NCBI RefSeq assembly: GCF_040802235.1
Contig: NC_133157.1
Location: forward strand, 33,559,501-33,623,500
Direction: 5' to 3'
DNA from: Manis javanica
Lineage: Eukaryota; Chordata; Mammalia; Pholidota; Manidae
Length of the DNA stretch: 64,000 nt
A program made the position numbers and the translations under genes. Of this stretch, positions 1-21,547 are shown in pieces. Position 1 is the stretch's first letter. Every line of letters begins with the position of its first letter. The notes beneath the pieces were generated by a model. The model made no database searches, was not told where the DNA came from, and worked only from the letters and a program-made list of their open reading frames with translations.

Positions 1-3000
1 TTTTATAAAAGTTAGTATGTGCTTATATTTGTATTTTAAAAGCCACATAGTTCCTTACAAGGCTGAGCTAAAAAACAGGGGTCCCCTGTCCCATCCTTTT
101 CCCCTCCAAATTCCCACTCCTCAGAGGAGCCACTTGTTTTCAGTTGTTTCTGTTGCTTCATCTGCCACTGACTTCTGACCTTCTAAATAACGTGCTTATA
201 TTACTGTTTTTCAAGATAGTATTTCAGACAGTATTTCTTAACAAGGAAGGCAAGGATTTAACTTTCTTATATCACTTGTCTTCTGCTCCCTGCCCCCCCA
301 TTCAAATTGACCTTTCCTCCCCTTTCCCTCCAGTATCTCAAATTTAGTTAAGTTTTAGCACTGACTATGTAAATATTGTCCATAAACAAACCACATACTG
401 GGCTGCAACTAAACCACCATTTATTTTTCCTGGAGTTAATAACTGCCTCATTTAAAATTTTTCTTATTTTTCAATGACCTATCTTCATACTTTCATGGAA
501 CTATTAAATTCTTAGTACTCTCAACTGTATATCATGTGATCTATCCATTCCTTTTTTTTTTTCTTTTCTTTTTTCTTTCCCCTTGGGAAACTCCTAGGAG
601 TCCTCCATCTTCCTACTCCAGTCTGAACTGGTTGCCCTGCTGCCTAGCTGTTTGTTTTATCATCATCTTTAAAATTCCCTTTTCTTGGTTTATTCCAGAA
701 ACTGGTTCTTTAAGCACAACCTTTAATAGTGTCCTGAGAAAGGATATGTATGAGGTAAACAAACCTTTGGGATCTTGCTTGTCAGAAAATGCCTTAGTCG
801 ACCCTTATAATTGTTTGGCTGGATATGGTCTAAGTAGGAAATAATGGAGATTTTTTAATAAATTGGAGAATTTTGAAGGGACTGTCACCTTTTAGCTTTC
901 AATATTGCTTTCAAAGTCTGATGCAGTGATATTCCTGATTCTTTGTAACCTATCACCTCTACCCCACTCCTCAAAATTTTCAGGATCTTTATCCCAGGTG
1001 TCCTAAGATGTCATTGTACTGAGCCTGGAGTGGGAATTTGCTCATTCCCATTGCTGAGCACTTGGTGGACCTTTTAGTCTGAATAAGCAAAATCTTCAAT
1101 TCGGGGAATTTTTCTTACATTTCTTTTATCATTTCCCCCATTTTCTGTATTTTCTCTTTGTGCAGTCAGATTTGGACCTAATTAATTCTTTTTGTCTTAC
1201 TCATTCACTTTTATTTCTCCTTTATCTGTGAAATTTCCTCAACCATTATCTTCCAAACTTTCATAGTAACTTAAACTTCTTTTTTGCTATTTTAAGTTGT
1301 CAATCGTATTCTTGTTCCCCAAATACTTTTTAAAAATTGTTAAATATCTTTTCTTCTTGTTTCATGGATATGGTATCTTACCTCTCTGAGGATGTTAATT
1401 ATAGGTGTTTTTTTCCCCTTGGTTTTCTTTTCCCTGTACTGTTTCCATTTCTTCCAGATACCTTTTTTGTTTGTTTGTTTAAGGCTTTTGTTTTTCATGT
1501 TAGAGGTTTTTTTCCCTCCCTCTAGTTTGTGATGCTCCTTAACTGTTCATATTTAAGAGTGAAGCACTAACTGAATGCTGAGCGGATCGTGGGCCCTGAG
1601 GACTAGTGAGGTTCACCATTGGGAAACTAGATGGGGACCTGTGTTCTGTTGGAGGGACTCCAACAGATGGGCTTGGCTGCTAGCCTTCCAGTTGGTGGGT
1701 AGGGCTGGAGGAGTCTCACGTTCTGTGTGCAGACTGGCTGACAGCTCCAGTTCTCAGTGTGGCAGTTTGTTCCAGCCTCAGGCGCTGATGCAGTGTCCGG
1801 AGGACAGAGCTGCTGTGGTTCAGCTTGCCCAGTTGTGCCGGAGACTGCAGGCCCCTCCCTCAGAGGCCTTCTGCACGTCTTCCCCCTGCCCCAGCACTGG
1901 TAACACCTCGCTGTAGTTGAGTGTTTATTAGTCTGTCCCCCTATGCACAGGCACTGGATTTGTCTTTGGGGCCAGGCACTTCAGATACTCAATCTGCATG
2001 TGTTGATAGGCTGAGATTTAGCCATTAGATTCTGCCTCACTGCATTCCAGAAGACAAGAGGCTCCTTCTCTGGAGAGAATAAAACAGGGTTTTTAAAACT
2101 CTGTGGCTCCTTCAGCTTCTACAGAGTCTGTGGGCAGAGGGCAATAACCCTGTGGGGTTATTGACCCTCTTGTCTAATCACATATTGGGAGTCTGTCATG
2201 AGCACCAGTCAAGGACAGAGACTATGAATCAGCAGTCATATAGTTCCTGGGAAGAGTAGCAGTTTCTTAGGAGAGAATAAACAAGTTCTTGCTTCCAATC
2301 AGTCCAGGAGATGAAAATGTGCAGGTGTTAATGGTTCCGAGCTAAGCACCACAAAGTGATCTGCCCACAGGCCATGTAGACTCTTCTTTTTTTCCCTTTA
2401 ACACATTAATGAAAATTTTCGAATACACAAAATAAACTTTTGAAGCAAATCCCAGACATCATTTCATTTCATCTGTAAATGTTGTCTCATTAACACTTTA
2501 AAATAAATCAGATGTCATTATCACACCCAAGGAAAAAATAACAGTAATTATTTAATGTCATCAAAGATGTGATATTTTAAAGTGTTTAGTTTTATGGATG
2601 CTGAACAATAGGGTTTGAGGCTTATTCATCTCGTTTTTCTTTCCCCGTTTTTTTTTTTTGAGGTATAACGTACATACCATAAAAATCCTTGCTATAAGTG
2701 TACAGTTCCGATCATTTTAGAAAACTTACGAGCTGTGCATTCATCACCACAATCCACTTTTAGAACATTTTCATCCCCCCGAGGGTCCCTCTTCCCATTT
2801 GCAGTCCTTCCGTGATCACACCCCCAGCCCCTAGTAACCACTAATCTGCTCGGTCTCTACAGATTTACCTTTTCTGTGCTTCAAGCATAGCATGTCCATT
2901 ACATTTTTTAGTGAATAAACTTCAAGCAAGTCTTCCTTCCTGTCTTGGTGTCACTTTCACTCCACTTCCCCTGCACCTGAGCCTTTGGGTAATTGGGTGG

Positions 3001-3676
3001 GTGGGGGTTATAATTAAGTCAGGTTGCTTTATGCACTGTCATTTTGGGATTTAGCTTCCAGGGTATGCTAAGTCAGTTAAAGTTTATCACCTGCTCATCT
3101 GCTTCCAAAATGCTACTGATATTTCTTTCCCATTCTTTTTTTTACTGTGGGTTTATATACTTTTAAACCAAAAAACTTCAGTGTCTTTTTAATGGGGCCT
3201 CAGGAATGAATGGGGGATAAACACGTTATAAAACCATCTATAATTGGAAATCTTCCACACTAATAGTGATTTGTCCTTTTTACTTTTTGAAGGTTGCTAA
3301 AAGACTGGGATTTCTTGGAGCTTATTCATTGTCCTTAGGGAAGGCAGAACTCATAACTCCTATGGGGTAGATATTCTATCACCCACACGTTGGTCTTTTC
3401 TAACAGACCCGAAGTGTTCAAAGTAGGTCACAGCAAGAGTGGAGGGGAGCCAGTAAAGAGCCAGTAGTTTATCCCATGTGTGCATGCTTCCAGGGCTATT
3501 AGCTGAGTCAGCATTTGCTCCTTATTTGACAGGTTTTTAGTCTGTATGCGCATCATCAAAAACATCACAATCCTTAGAGGTCCAAGTGTGGCCATCTGTG
3601 CCTCTCTTCATCATACCTTCTGTGCTCTGACTTTGACTTGCACTTTTCTAAGTCTTATACTTCGTTTTTCCTATAG
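1..3676 (+). other. ZBTB5: 3' part of ZBTB5 intron upstream of the coding exon
   Basis: This AT-rich stretch contains no convincing coding sequence. It ends in a pyrimidine-rich tract and an AG at 3675-3676, four bases before the ZBTB5 start codon, so I read it as intron. In human ZBTB5 the coding sequence also lies in one exon preceded by a long intron. The first exon and promoter are not in the window. Apart from an L1 3'-end fragment near 2640-2905, I recognise nothing specific here; short T-rich runs occur at 548-580 and 2648-2660. Confidence 0.8.
2640..2905 (-). repeat. Old L1 3'-UTR fragment, antisense
   Basis: A T-run is followed by 'ttgaggtataacgtacat', then 'gtgtacagtt', 'catcaccacaatccac' and 'cctagtaaccactaatctgct'. 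In this order these are the landmarks of old L1M-type 3' UTRs read on the opposite strand. The copy is diverged and truncated, with no target-site duplication seen. Confidence 0.7.
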
Positions 3677-3680
3677 GATC

Positions 3681-5711
3681 ATGGATTTTCCTGGACACTT
3701 TGAACAGATCTTCCAGCAGCTGAACTACCAGAGACTTCATGGCCAACTCTGTGATTGTGTCATTGTAGTGGGGAATAGACATTTTAAAGCCCACCGCTCT
3801 GTACTGGCAGCATGCAGCACACATTTCCGAGCCCTTTTCTCAGTGGCAGAGGGAGATCAGACCATGAATATGATCCAGCTGGATAGCGAGGTAGTGACGG
3901 CAGAGGCCTTTGCAGCACTGATTGACATGATGTATACCTCCACCCTCATGCTGGGGGAGAGCAATGTTATGGATGTCTTATTGGCAGCCTCTCACTTGCA
4001 TTTGAACTCTGTTGTGAAGGCCTGTAAATATTACCTAACGACGAGGACACTGCCCCTGTCCCCCCCCAGTGAGCGCGTCCAGGAGCAGAGTGCCCGCATG
4101 CAGCGCTCCTTTATGCTGCAGCAGCTGGGACTCAGCATTGTGAGCTCGGCCCTCAATTCCAGCCAGAGTGGTGAAGAGCAACCGGCCCCCATGAGCTCCG
4201 CAATGCGCAATAACCTGGACCAGCGGACACCCTTCCCCATGAGACGCCTCCATAAGCGCAAGCAGTCTGCAGAGGAGCGGGCCAGACAGCGCCTCCGACC
4301 CACCATGGATGAGTCTGCCATTTCTGATGTTACGCCAGAGAACGGGCCGTCAGGGGTTCATCCTCGGGAGGAGTTCTTTTCACCAGATTCTCTGAAAATT
4401 GTGGATAACCCTAAGGCTGACGGGATTACTGACAACCAGGAAGACGGTGCCATCATGTTTGACCAGTCTTTTGGTGCTCAAGAAGATGCCCAGGTGCCCA
4501 GCCAGTCTGACAACAGCACCAGCAACATGGCCCAGTTGTCCATGGCCTCTCGTGCAACTCAGGTTGAGACTAGTTTTGAGCAGGAAGCTGCAACTGAGAA
4601 AAGTGGTTTTCAGTGCGAGAATCCGGAGGTTGGCCTTGGTGAGAAGGAGCACATGAGAGTGGTGGTTAAATCTGAGCCTCTGAGCTCTCCTGAGCCTCAA
4701 GATGAAGTTAGCGATGTGACCTCACAAGCAGAAGGCAGTGAATCCGTGGAAGTGGAAGGAGTTGTGGTCAGCGCTGAGAAGATAGACCTCAGCCCTGAAA
4801 GCAGTGATCGGAGTTTTTCAGACCCCCAGTCTAGCACTGACAGGGTAGGTGATATCCATATTCTGGAAGTCACAAATAACCTAGAACATAAATCTGCTTT
4901 TAGCATTTCAAATTTTCTTAATAAGAGCAGAGGAAGTAACTTCAGTGCAAATCAGAACAATGATGATAATATCCCAAACACCACTAGCGACTGCAGGTTG
5001 GATGGGGAGGCCCCGTATTTGTTGAGTCCAGAGGCTGGGCCTGCAGGCGGGCCCTCCGCAGCCCCGGGTGCTCATGTGGAGAACCCATTCAGTGAGCCTG
5101 CAGACTCCCACTTCGTTAGGCCCATGCAGGACGTGATGGGCCTGCCATGTGTGCAGACTTCAGGCTACCAAGGAGAACAGTTTGGGATGGATTTTTCCAG
5201 GGCTGGTTTGGGCCTCCACTCCTCCTTCTCTAGGGTCATGATGGGCTCCCCACGAGGAGGTGCCAGTAACTTCCCCTACTACCGCCGCATAGCTCCCAAA
5301 ATGCCAGTTGTGACTTCTGTCAGGAGCTCACAGATCCCAGAAAACTCAACCAGTTCTCAGCTGATGATGAATGCAACCACATCCTCATTTGAAAATAGCC
5401 ATCCCTCGCAGCCTGGCCCTCCACAGCTAACCAGGGCATCTGCTGACGTCCTATCAAAGTGCAAGAAGGCCTTATCGGAGCACAACGTCTTGGTTGTAGA
5501 AGGTGCTCGCAAGTATGCTTGCAAAATTTGCTGCAAGACTTTTCTGACCTTGACAGATTGCAAGAAGCACATCCGTGTTCACACAGGTGAAAAGCCCTAT
5601 GCCTGCCTGAAGTGTGGTAAGAGGTTCAGTCAATCCAGCCACCTATATAAACACTCGAAGACTACCTGCCTGCGCTGGCAGAGCAGCAATCTTCCCAGCA
5701 CTTTGCTCTAA
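3681..5711 (+). CDS. ZBTB5: Zinc finger and BTB domain-containing protein 5 (complete)
   Basis: Nuclear BTB/POZ zinc-finger transcription factor; the human protein is described as a repressor acting on p53-pathway targets such as CDKN1A. The 676-aa product agrees with human ZBTB5 (677 aa) almost throughout. The BTB domain covers about residues 14-120 (LCDCVIVVGNRHFKAHRSVL, S/H-rich core). A long acidic, Ser-rich linker follows, with a basic stretch (RRLHKRKQSAEERARQRLR) and a possible SUMO site, V329-K330-S331-E332. Finger 1 uses C614, C617, H630, H634; after a TGEKPY linker, finger 2 uses C642, C645, H658, C663, a C2HC variant. The start is chosen because intron ends at AG 3676 and the ATG has A at -3 and G at +4; the 45 in-frame codons upstream are intronic. 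Read from a single exon, no frameshift. Its downstream neighbour is convergent GRHPR. Confidence 0.98.
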   Translation: MDFPGHFEQIFQQLNYQRLHGQLCDCVIVVGNRHFKAHRSVLAACSTHFRALFSVAEGDQTMNMIQLDSEVVTAEAFAALIDMMYTSTLMLGESNVMDVLLAASHLHLNSVVKACKYYLTTRTLPLSPPSERVQEQSARMQRSFMLQQLGLSIVSSALNSSQSGEEQPAPMSSAMRNNLDQRTPFPMRRLHKRKQSAEERARQRLRPTMDESAISDVTPENGPSGVHPREEFFSPDSLKIVDNPKADGITDNQEDGAIMFDQSFGAQEDAQVPSQSDNSTSNMAQLSMASRATQVETSFEQEAATEKSGFQCENPEVGLGEKEHMRVVVKSEPLSSPEPQDEVSDVTSQAEGSESVEVEGVVVSAEKIDLSPESSDRSFSDPQSSTDRVGDIHILEVTNNLEHKSAFSISNFLNKSRGSNFSANQNNDDNIPNTTSDCRLDGEAPYLLSPEAGPAGGPSAAPGAHVENPFSEPADSHFVRPMQDVMGLPCVQTSGYQGEQFGMDFSRAGLGLHSSFSRVMMGSPRGGASNFPYYRRIAPKMPVVTSVRSSQIPENSTSSQLMMNATTSSFENSHPSQPGPPQLTRASADVLSKCKKALSEHNVLVVEGARKYACKICCKTFLTLTDCKKHIRVHTGEKPYACLKCGKRFSQSSHLYKHSKTTCLRWQSSNLPSTLL

Positions 5712-7609
5712 CCCCGGCCTCTTGAGATAACGCTGATGCCAGCTGTAGGACCAAGATTATACTTTTGTTGGTGGCTAATGCCATGGGGTTTGAGGCTTCA
5801 GGCTGCCCCATGGCTCTTGCAAATTTTGGTGACTATTGAGTGGAGAATTAATACGTGTAGCGCTTGTAATGCTGCATTTCTGCGTGAAATGCATGCTTTC
5901 AGAGGGATGTGATCCCTGAAACCAAGTTCTTCCTTAGGGTTGAGTAGTGCAGTCAGAAAGTAGTTTGTAATTGATGTTTAAAGTAGCACATTTAAGAGTT
6001 AAAAATTAAAGTGCAAAAAAAATTTTTTAGCAATTTTTGTAAAACTCTGTGAGGCATTTTAATTAAATTTTAATTAAATATCTTCTGAAGGAAATATTAT
6101 ATACCTGTACAGTGATGCAGAACGCACTTACATGTAACCAGTGGCAAGTTCGTGCCTGTCTAAAAGGAAGTCCCTTGAGGACACGCCTGTCTGCCACAAT
6201 GCTTTAAAGTGTATCATGCTAGTCCTAGGCCTCAGAAAGTACTGTATCTTATTTCTGTCTGATTTGCAGTGATAGACACTGCATTTTGATGGTGCTGACA
6301 CTGGGTCCAGAGCAAGCATTCTCTGGACTATTAGGTGTACATACTTTTGAAAACATCACTGTTGGATAGATGTGTTAACAGTTCTGGTTTTAAAACAGTT
6401 GTAAATGGGGTATGTCCTTGTAGGGGGTGACAAGTAAGGTATGGTTTTTGTATGTGCTCTTTTAGCAGTATTTAAACCACCTTGTATTACAGGTGTTACA
6501 GTTCCATGGTGGGAGTCAGAAAAGAGCTCGTGTTTGTCTTTGTTCTGCTGATGTGGAGTCCTTTTTTGTGGAATCTTTCCTGGCGTACTTACCCTTTGCG
6601 CCATCCAGACTTCAGGGGCCAGCCCAGCCTGACACGTCTCGCCCAGTGAGCAGCCCATTCTCTGCTTTGCTTCTTCACTCGTGCCCCGTATGGCATTTTT
6701 CCCAGATCTAGCTTAAGTTTTACTTACAAACCAAAAAGGAGGCCAGTCTCCCCGACCCCTCCACCATGGGTTTTATTAGTTATATACTTAAGTATTGATC
6801 CTGAACTTCTGCTGTTGTCCCAACCCAATATTTAAACTGAATGTTTAAAATGGCTTGAAATCCAAACATAGCAGTATCCATAGATACTTTCCAGACTGTA
6901 AGAGAGTAGGGCAGCCCAGAGCATAGCAGTCCCCAGGTAGCATCTGAGACTGAGAAGATATTTGGGTCACTGCCCAGGGCCTGTCTGCTCAGCCGGGTCT
7001 GCCTCACTTGCTCAGCCCACCTTGCTCTCCTGACTGTGCCATCAGGTGGCATTTGTGTTAGGCTGAGCCCTGGCTCATGTGCTTCCAGGGTAACCCCACA
7101 GGTCAATGTGTCTCTATAGAGCTCATAAAGTCAGTTTAATTCATGCATGAACATGAGTTCATTTTTTGTACAGCTTTTCTAGAGACACCCTTGTGGCATA
7201 ATTGAGAGAAATCCTTCAGTTTTTGTGTTTTAGAAAGCTAAATTATGTGTAGTCTAAAACAAAAATCAGCATGTTTTCTTCTCTTAATCTAATGTGTGCA
7301 GTTACACATCTGTCTGTAGATAAACTCATAATGTTCATAGTCAGGCTTAGCATCTCTATCAACTGATTCCCAGGGAGGAAGCCAAAAGGGCAATTTCTGA
7401 TTCCTCTCCTTTCCAGCAAAGGTGGGAAACAGACTGTTGGAAGATAGGGATCACCTGTGAAGTTCAGTCATCTGGCTAATTGTTAGCAGTCACGTTCTGA
7501 CTTGATGTGAGGCGGCTGTACATCCACCCTGTACGTGATGTGGGGACCGATGTCTGGGGAGGAGATTAAACTTTGGAGGCAGGTGGGTCAATGTGGAGCA
7601 CGAGAGATG

Positions 7610-7649
7610 CCCTGCCTGGGCCCAGGGAGACCCTGCCTGGGCCCAGGGA
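7610..7649 (+). repeat. Two tandem 21-bp units, each with a 12-bp palindrome
   Basis: A 21-bp unit at 7610-7630 is repeated at 7631-7649 (the last bases differ). Each copy carries the perfect palindrome CCTGGGCCCAGG, at 7615-7626 and 7636-7647. In the ZBTB5 mRNA each could form a hairpin, or the two could pair with each other. Confidence 0.9.
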
Positions 7650-8084
7650 CATCTCCCTTTGTCTTGAGGAGGTACTGGGAGGCTGCCCCCTCCCATCCGC
7701 TCAGACTTAAATGGACTTTGCTGGAGCCTCTCTCTGATACAGTGGCTGGAGCCCTGCCTCTCCACTGCTAGATGGAATCTAGAATCTCTCATCTACCTCT
7801 TAGTCAATCAATCAGTTTCTCCATGTGAGGAGCAAGCTTGCAGGCCAGTGTCCTCATACATGCTGTAGCATTTAAAAAATTATTCAGAAGTTCCCTGGAA
7901 AACCAGTCCCAGGGTCCTGTGATCTGTAGTTTCTACCTGAATTACAACTGGTATTGGGTACCTAGATTTTGATTGGTTAGCCTTAATTATAGCCTGGCAT
8001 AATCATTTCTAGTGATCAAATCATAAAGTTCTATCAAGGCACCCATGTCAGTGGTGCTATGCTGGTCAAAATCTGAAATTTTTT

Positions 8085-8090
8085 AATAAA
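8085..8090 (+). terminator. ZBTB5: Candidate ZBTB5 polyadenylation signal AATAAA
   Basis: AATAAA lies about 2.4 kb after the ZBTB5 stop, followed by a T/G-containing stretch (ttgtcaccttcatgtgtcc) suited to a downstream element. Choosing this site over the AATAAA near 8609 is a judgement. Confidence 0.5.
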
Positions 8091-8110
8091 GAATTTGTCA
8101 CCTTCATGTG

Positions 8111-8964
8111 TCCAACTAAATATGCATTTTTTCTTCACCTAGGTTACTAAGATTGACACAAGAAAGGGAAATCATACTGCTTTCTCTGCTAACCCTAACT
8201 GACCAGTACTATTTTTAAACCAAGCCTCCTAGAAAATACTCTAATGCTGTCCATTAATAACAGTTATTGTTTGTAGCCCCTTCGACTATCCCTGCACTCT
8301 ATCTTTGAGCCATAGACATGCATGAAGATTTGTTCTCCTCCACCCAGGTTTACTCTCAGAAGGCCCGTGTAACCTTACATTCCTGCTGCTCCCTTACCTG
8401 CCTCCTGGGCCAGGAGGTCCACCTGCTGGTTTAGCTTGGCTGTGGGAGAGCTGGAACCTGATCCCAGCAGCAGAAGCATTGGCGATGCTGGCCTGGCCTT
8501 GGAAAGGAGGGAGTGAGGTGGTGATTGGACAGCATCTGCCGGGGGGGGGTTGGGGGTGGAGGAGGAGGTGGACAAGGGTGCAAAGTGTGAAGGTGTTGAA
8601 ACTAATTTTAAAATAAAAATGAAGAAAACCACCTATCTTCAACTATTCTTGACCAAAAAAATAATAGTAGTATGACCTTACCTAGTTTTCTTCGCCCTGT
8701 GCATCTAATTTGCCTGATGGTCTAGGTAGCAGACTTAGGTGGCATGGTCACCACTAGGCTATGGGTGTCCTGTCCTTAGTGAGGGACAAGTGCAGGAATC
8801 TTACCAGCGGAGGAGTGAGGTAGCTTGGCCAGGTTCTAGTAATGAAATGCAAGGCAGTGAAGACTGGCGGGAGAGCAGAGCCTGCAGGTCGCCGCTAGGT
8901 GCCCTGACTTAGAAAAGTTAAGCAGATGCTCTGCTCATGAGCGTCTCCCAGTTACAGGCCCAGA
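8111..8964. other. Spacer between the convergent 3' ends of ZBTB5 and GRHPR
   Basis: About 0.85 kb separates the two inferred poly(A) sites. It holds a G-rich tract at 8541-8578 and a possible second ZBTB5 poly(A) signal (AAAATAAAAAT, about 8608-8618). I see no gene and no clear repeat. Confidence 0.6.
8541..8578 (+). other. G-rich tract with quadruplex potential
   Basis: A run of nine G is followed by TT, five G, and then GG-spaced repeats (tggaggaggaggtgg). This gives several G-runs within 40 bp on the + strand, enough for a G-quadruplex. It lies between the two convergent genes, past the likely ZBTB5 cleavage site. Confidence 0.6.
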
Positions 8965-9173
8965 CAGTCTGCGAGAGAATTATTTAATGGAATTACATGT
9001 TTTTGGCTCAGATGTTTCCAACCACAGAGTGGCAAGCCTATCTATCAGCACCAGCCTTCTTCCATAATATCAGCATAGATCGGCCTTCCTGCCCGGCTTC
9101 TGTCAATCCGGGGTGCATCCCACAGAGTCCAGGGGTGCTGGTTGCTGCCTGGCCCTCCACATCTGCTGTCTGG
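8965..9173 (-). other. GRHPR: GRHPR 3' UTR
   Basis: About 0.2 kb follows the GRHPR stop codon on the minus strand and ends just after an ATTAAA signal. A short 3' UTR is typical of this gene. Confidence 0.7.
8983..8988 (-). terminator. GRHPR: GRHPR polyadenylation signal ATTAAA
   Basis: On the minus strand ATTAAA lies about 190 nt after the stop codon, in the context CCATTAAATAATTC. It is the only good signal close to the stop. Confidence 0.65.
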
Positions 9174-19281
<10,108 letters not shown>

Positions 19282-19480
19282 CCGCCCTGCAGCCGCTGGA
19301 CTCCGACCCGGGGAGGGCAGCCGGAAGCAGTCCGCGGCGGGGGGCGGGGCCTCGAGGGGGCGGGGCCGGAGGTGGGCTGTGCGCGGGGCTGTGGGCGGGG
19401 CGTGGGTGGGCCTCACCGCGGGCGCGCGGAGTTGCAGCAGTGCGGGACCTGTGCGTGTTCAGGGAGTGACGTGACGGTGC
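19282..19480 (-). promoter_or_regulatory. GRHPR: GRHPR CpG-island promoter
   Basis: Directly upstream of the GRHPR ATG the DNA is very rich in G+C and CpG; the island also covers exon 1 down to about 19000. GC boxes (Sp1 type) lie at 19341-19350, 19356-19367 and about 19391-19402. A CCGGAAG motif at 19321-19327 fits an ETS site near the likely transcription start, about 40 nt before the ATG. No TATA box is seen. This is a housekeeping-type promoter, consistent with wide expression of the enzyme. Such islands are often bidirectional, but no + strand gene follows that I can recognise. Confidence 0.8.
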
Positions 19481-20090
19481 CTTTGTGTGGGGAGTAGCTA
19501 TGGGGCCCAGAGTGTGCGCCTTGTTCAGCTGTGTGTCATCAAGCCCTAATGGAACGGGAGCTGGTTCAGCTCTCGCCTTGGCTGTCGGCCCTTCGGGGCC
19601 TCCCTCAGGGCATCCACTCTCCCAGAGGCTTGGGGCCTGGCAGGCGAGTCTGGGGTTGGGGTGGGTAAAGGGGCATCCGGGGAGAATCCTGTGGGAGTGT
19701 GTGTGGATGTCAGGGCGTCTACAACTGTCAGAGTGTGTCTGCTGGGGGAGGGCCATCCCTATCCCCATTCCCAGGGCCTGAGTGCCCTGTCCTTCCTCTC
19801 TAGGCTTGTTCCATCCTGGTTACACTGTTCCAGGCAGGGGCCTTTGGTCACAGACGGGGCTCTGAGCCTGGCCTATGGCTTATGCACACTCCCTGGATGC
19901 TGGACCAGGGCAATCTGAATCAGGAATGGCTGTTTAATACCTGATACATTTCCCCATGTGAAGTGTACAGTTGTGAGGCGGAGTTCCATTGGTTGTGGGC
20001 CACCTGGCTTGCTGGACCCCTGTTGACTGGCTTGAGGCAGATAGTGCACAGGGCCATGGCCAAGGTGCTGCATGGGGCCATGGGTCGTGA
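19481..20090. other. Unique sequence, nothing recognised
   Basis: This is the far flank of the GRHPR CpG island, with G+C falling quickly. I see no repeat or gene. A divergent promoter transcript is possible but not shown by sequence. Confidence 0.5.
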
Positions 20091-20094
20091 GCAG

Positions 20095-20305
20095 CCCGGG
20101 GGTCTGCAGTCAGATGTACCTGGGTCTGAATCGTAGCTCAGTCACTTACAAGCTGCATGGTCTTGGTCCATGCTCATCATCTGCCTGCCCTCAGTTTATT
20201 CAGCTACAAAATGGGGTTATGAGCACTTGCCTTTAGAGGTTATTGCCACTATTAAGCAAGCAACGTTTGCATGGGCCCTGGGCTTTGTTAGGTGTTCATC
20301 AAGTG
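20095..20305 (+). repeat. MIR SINE, first of a head-to-tail pair
   Basis: 'ctgggtctgaatcgtagctc', 'cacttacaagctgcatggtc' and 'ctacaaaatggggttatgag' match MIR from the 5' part to the 3' part; the end reads 'taggtgttcatcaa'. Confidence 0.8.
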
Positions 20306-20319
20306 CTGAGGCAGTGGAG

Positions 20320-20545
20320 GGGAGAGGTGAAGCATTCAGGCTCTGCAGCCAGCCTGCCTGGATCTAAGTCCCAGCTCTGCCACCCACTAATGACAAATCA
20401 TTAAACTTCTGTGTTCCTCAGTTTCTTCATCTGTATAAGGGGGATAACAGTAGTACCTGCCTCATGACTTGATGAGAGGATGAACTATGTATATAGTGCA
20501 ACATGTGACCACAGCATGTAACACATGTAATGGGTGCTTGACAAG
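20320..20545 (+). repeat. MIR SINE, second of a head-to-tail pair
   Basis: 'ctgcctggatctaagtccca', 'cttctgtgttcctcagtttc', 'catctgtataagggggataa' and 'ctcatgacttgatgagagga' follow MIR in order. It lies about 15 bp after another MIR in the same orientation; the two differ enough to be separate old insertions. Confidence 0.85.
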
Positions 20546-21309
20546 TAGTAACACATCCAAGGAAACCCACACCCAGGTCACTGTTTCCCTCCCCCCTCCC
20601 CCCAGCCAGCAACTGGTCAAAGATGCAGATGCTGAAGTTAGACTCAGGCCAAGTGGAAGGGCCCCAGGCCTGGGAGCACCCAGAGGGCAAAAGCCCTGCC
20701 TGGCAGTCTCTCCTCTGCTGATTTCATCTGAATTCATTCTGCCCCCTCAGGGCCCAGACAGACAACAGATGGGCAGAGGGAGGTAACATCTCCAGCTTGG
20801 AGTCACACAGTGACTCTGGAGAGGCCAGAGCTGGCTTCCCAGGCCACCTGGATCTCCTTCTCCTAAGCAACATTAACAAATGTCTTACCTACAGACCACC
20901 ATCCGCGCTGCTAGGCCACCTCAGGGACAAGTTTTTAAATACTTCAAATATTGACACAACAAGGTGTTTTTCTGTCTCCAGGCCAGGCCCTCTTGGGGAC
21001 AGAATGGCCATGTGGCTCCATTCTCTGTTAATTAATGGTGAATATCTGAGCCCCGCTCCTCCTACACACCAAGACAGGCAATAACCTGGGCAAGCCTCTA
21101 TGCCAGGGGCAGGAGGGGGCATGACACAGTAATGGGCCCCTCCCCCAAGGTAAAGCACCTAGCTAGCACCCAGTAGGTGCTGTTGGGTGGTGGGCATGAG
21201 CCAGACCACGAAGCCAGCAGAGGGCTCTGGAGGACTAATTCAGTGAAATGGTAGGGAGAGGAAAGATCTGGACTGGACCAGGATTGGAGGCCTGACCTGG
21301 CTTCACTGG
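20546..21309. other. Unique sequence, nothing recognised
   Basis: No gene or clear repeat is visible. A C-rich run (tccctcccccctccccccag) lies near 20586-20605. Confidence 0.45.
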
Positions 21310-21535
21310 GTAAAACTAATAATCTAATAAGTAGCTAATACTTATGGAATCTTAATAAGTTCCAGGCACTGTCCTAAGAACTGTAACATGGTAACTCACT
21401 AATTTAAACGTCTCTTCACTCTATAAGGTGTACTGTTATTCTCCCCACTTCAGAGATGAGGCAGCTGAGCTTCGATTCAAGTTCTGGTAACCAGACTCCA
21501 GACCCAAGCTATTTACCAGCGTGCAAGCGCTGTGG
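21310..21535 (-). repeat. MIR SINE, reverse
   Basis: 'gtagctaatacttatggaat', 'ccaggcactgtcctaagaac', 'ttattctccccacttcagag' and 'atgaggcagctgag' are reverse MIR in order. Confidence 0.75.
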
Positions 21536-21547
21536 AAGTGGGGAAGC

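Larger units (their letters stand above)
5712..8110 (+). other. ZBTB5: ZBTB5 3' UTR
   Basis: The stretch after the ZBTB5 stop codon has no supported coding sequence and few recognisable repeats, as expected of a long conserved 3' UTR. It is AT-rich at the start (AU-rich runs near 6000-6090). The end is placed 15-25 nt after the AATAAA at 8085-8090. Another AATAAA-like site at about 8609 could give a longer form. The exact end is inferred. Confidence 0.6.

Noticed and set aside
3546..3680. In-frame 45-codon upstream extension of ZBTB5
   Set aside because: It crosses a clear 3' splice site (AG at 3675-3676), and the known protein starts at MDFPGHF; the extension is intronic.
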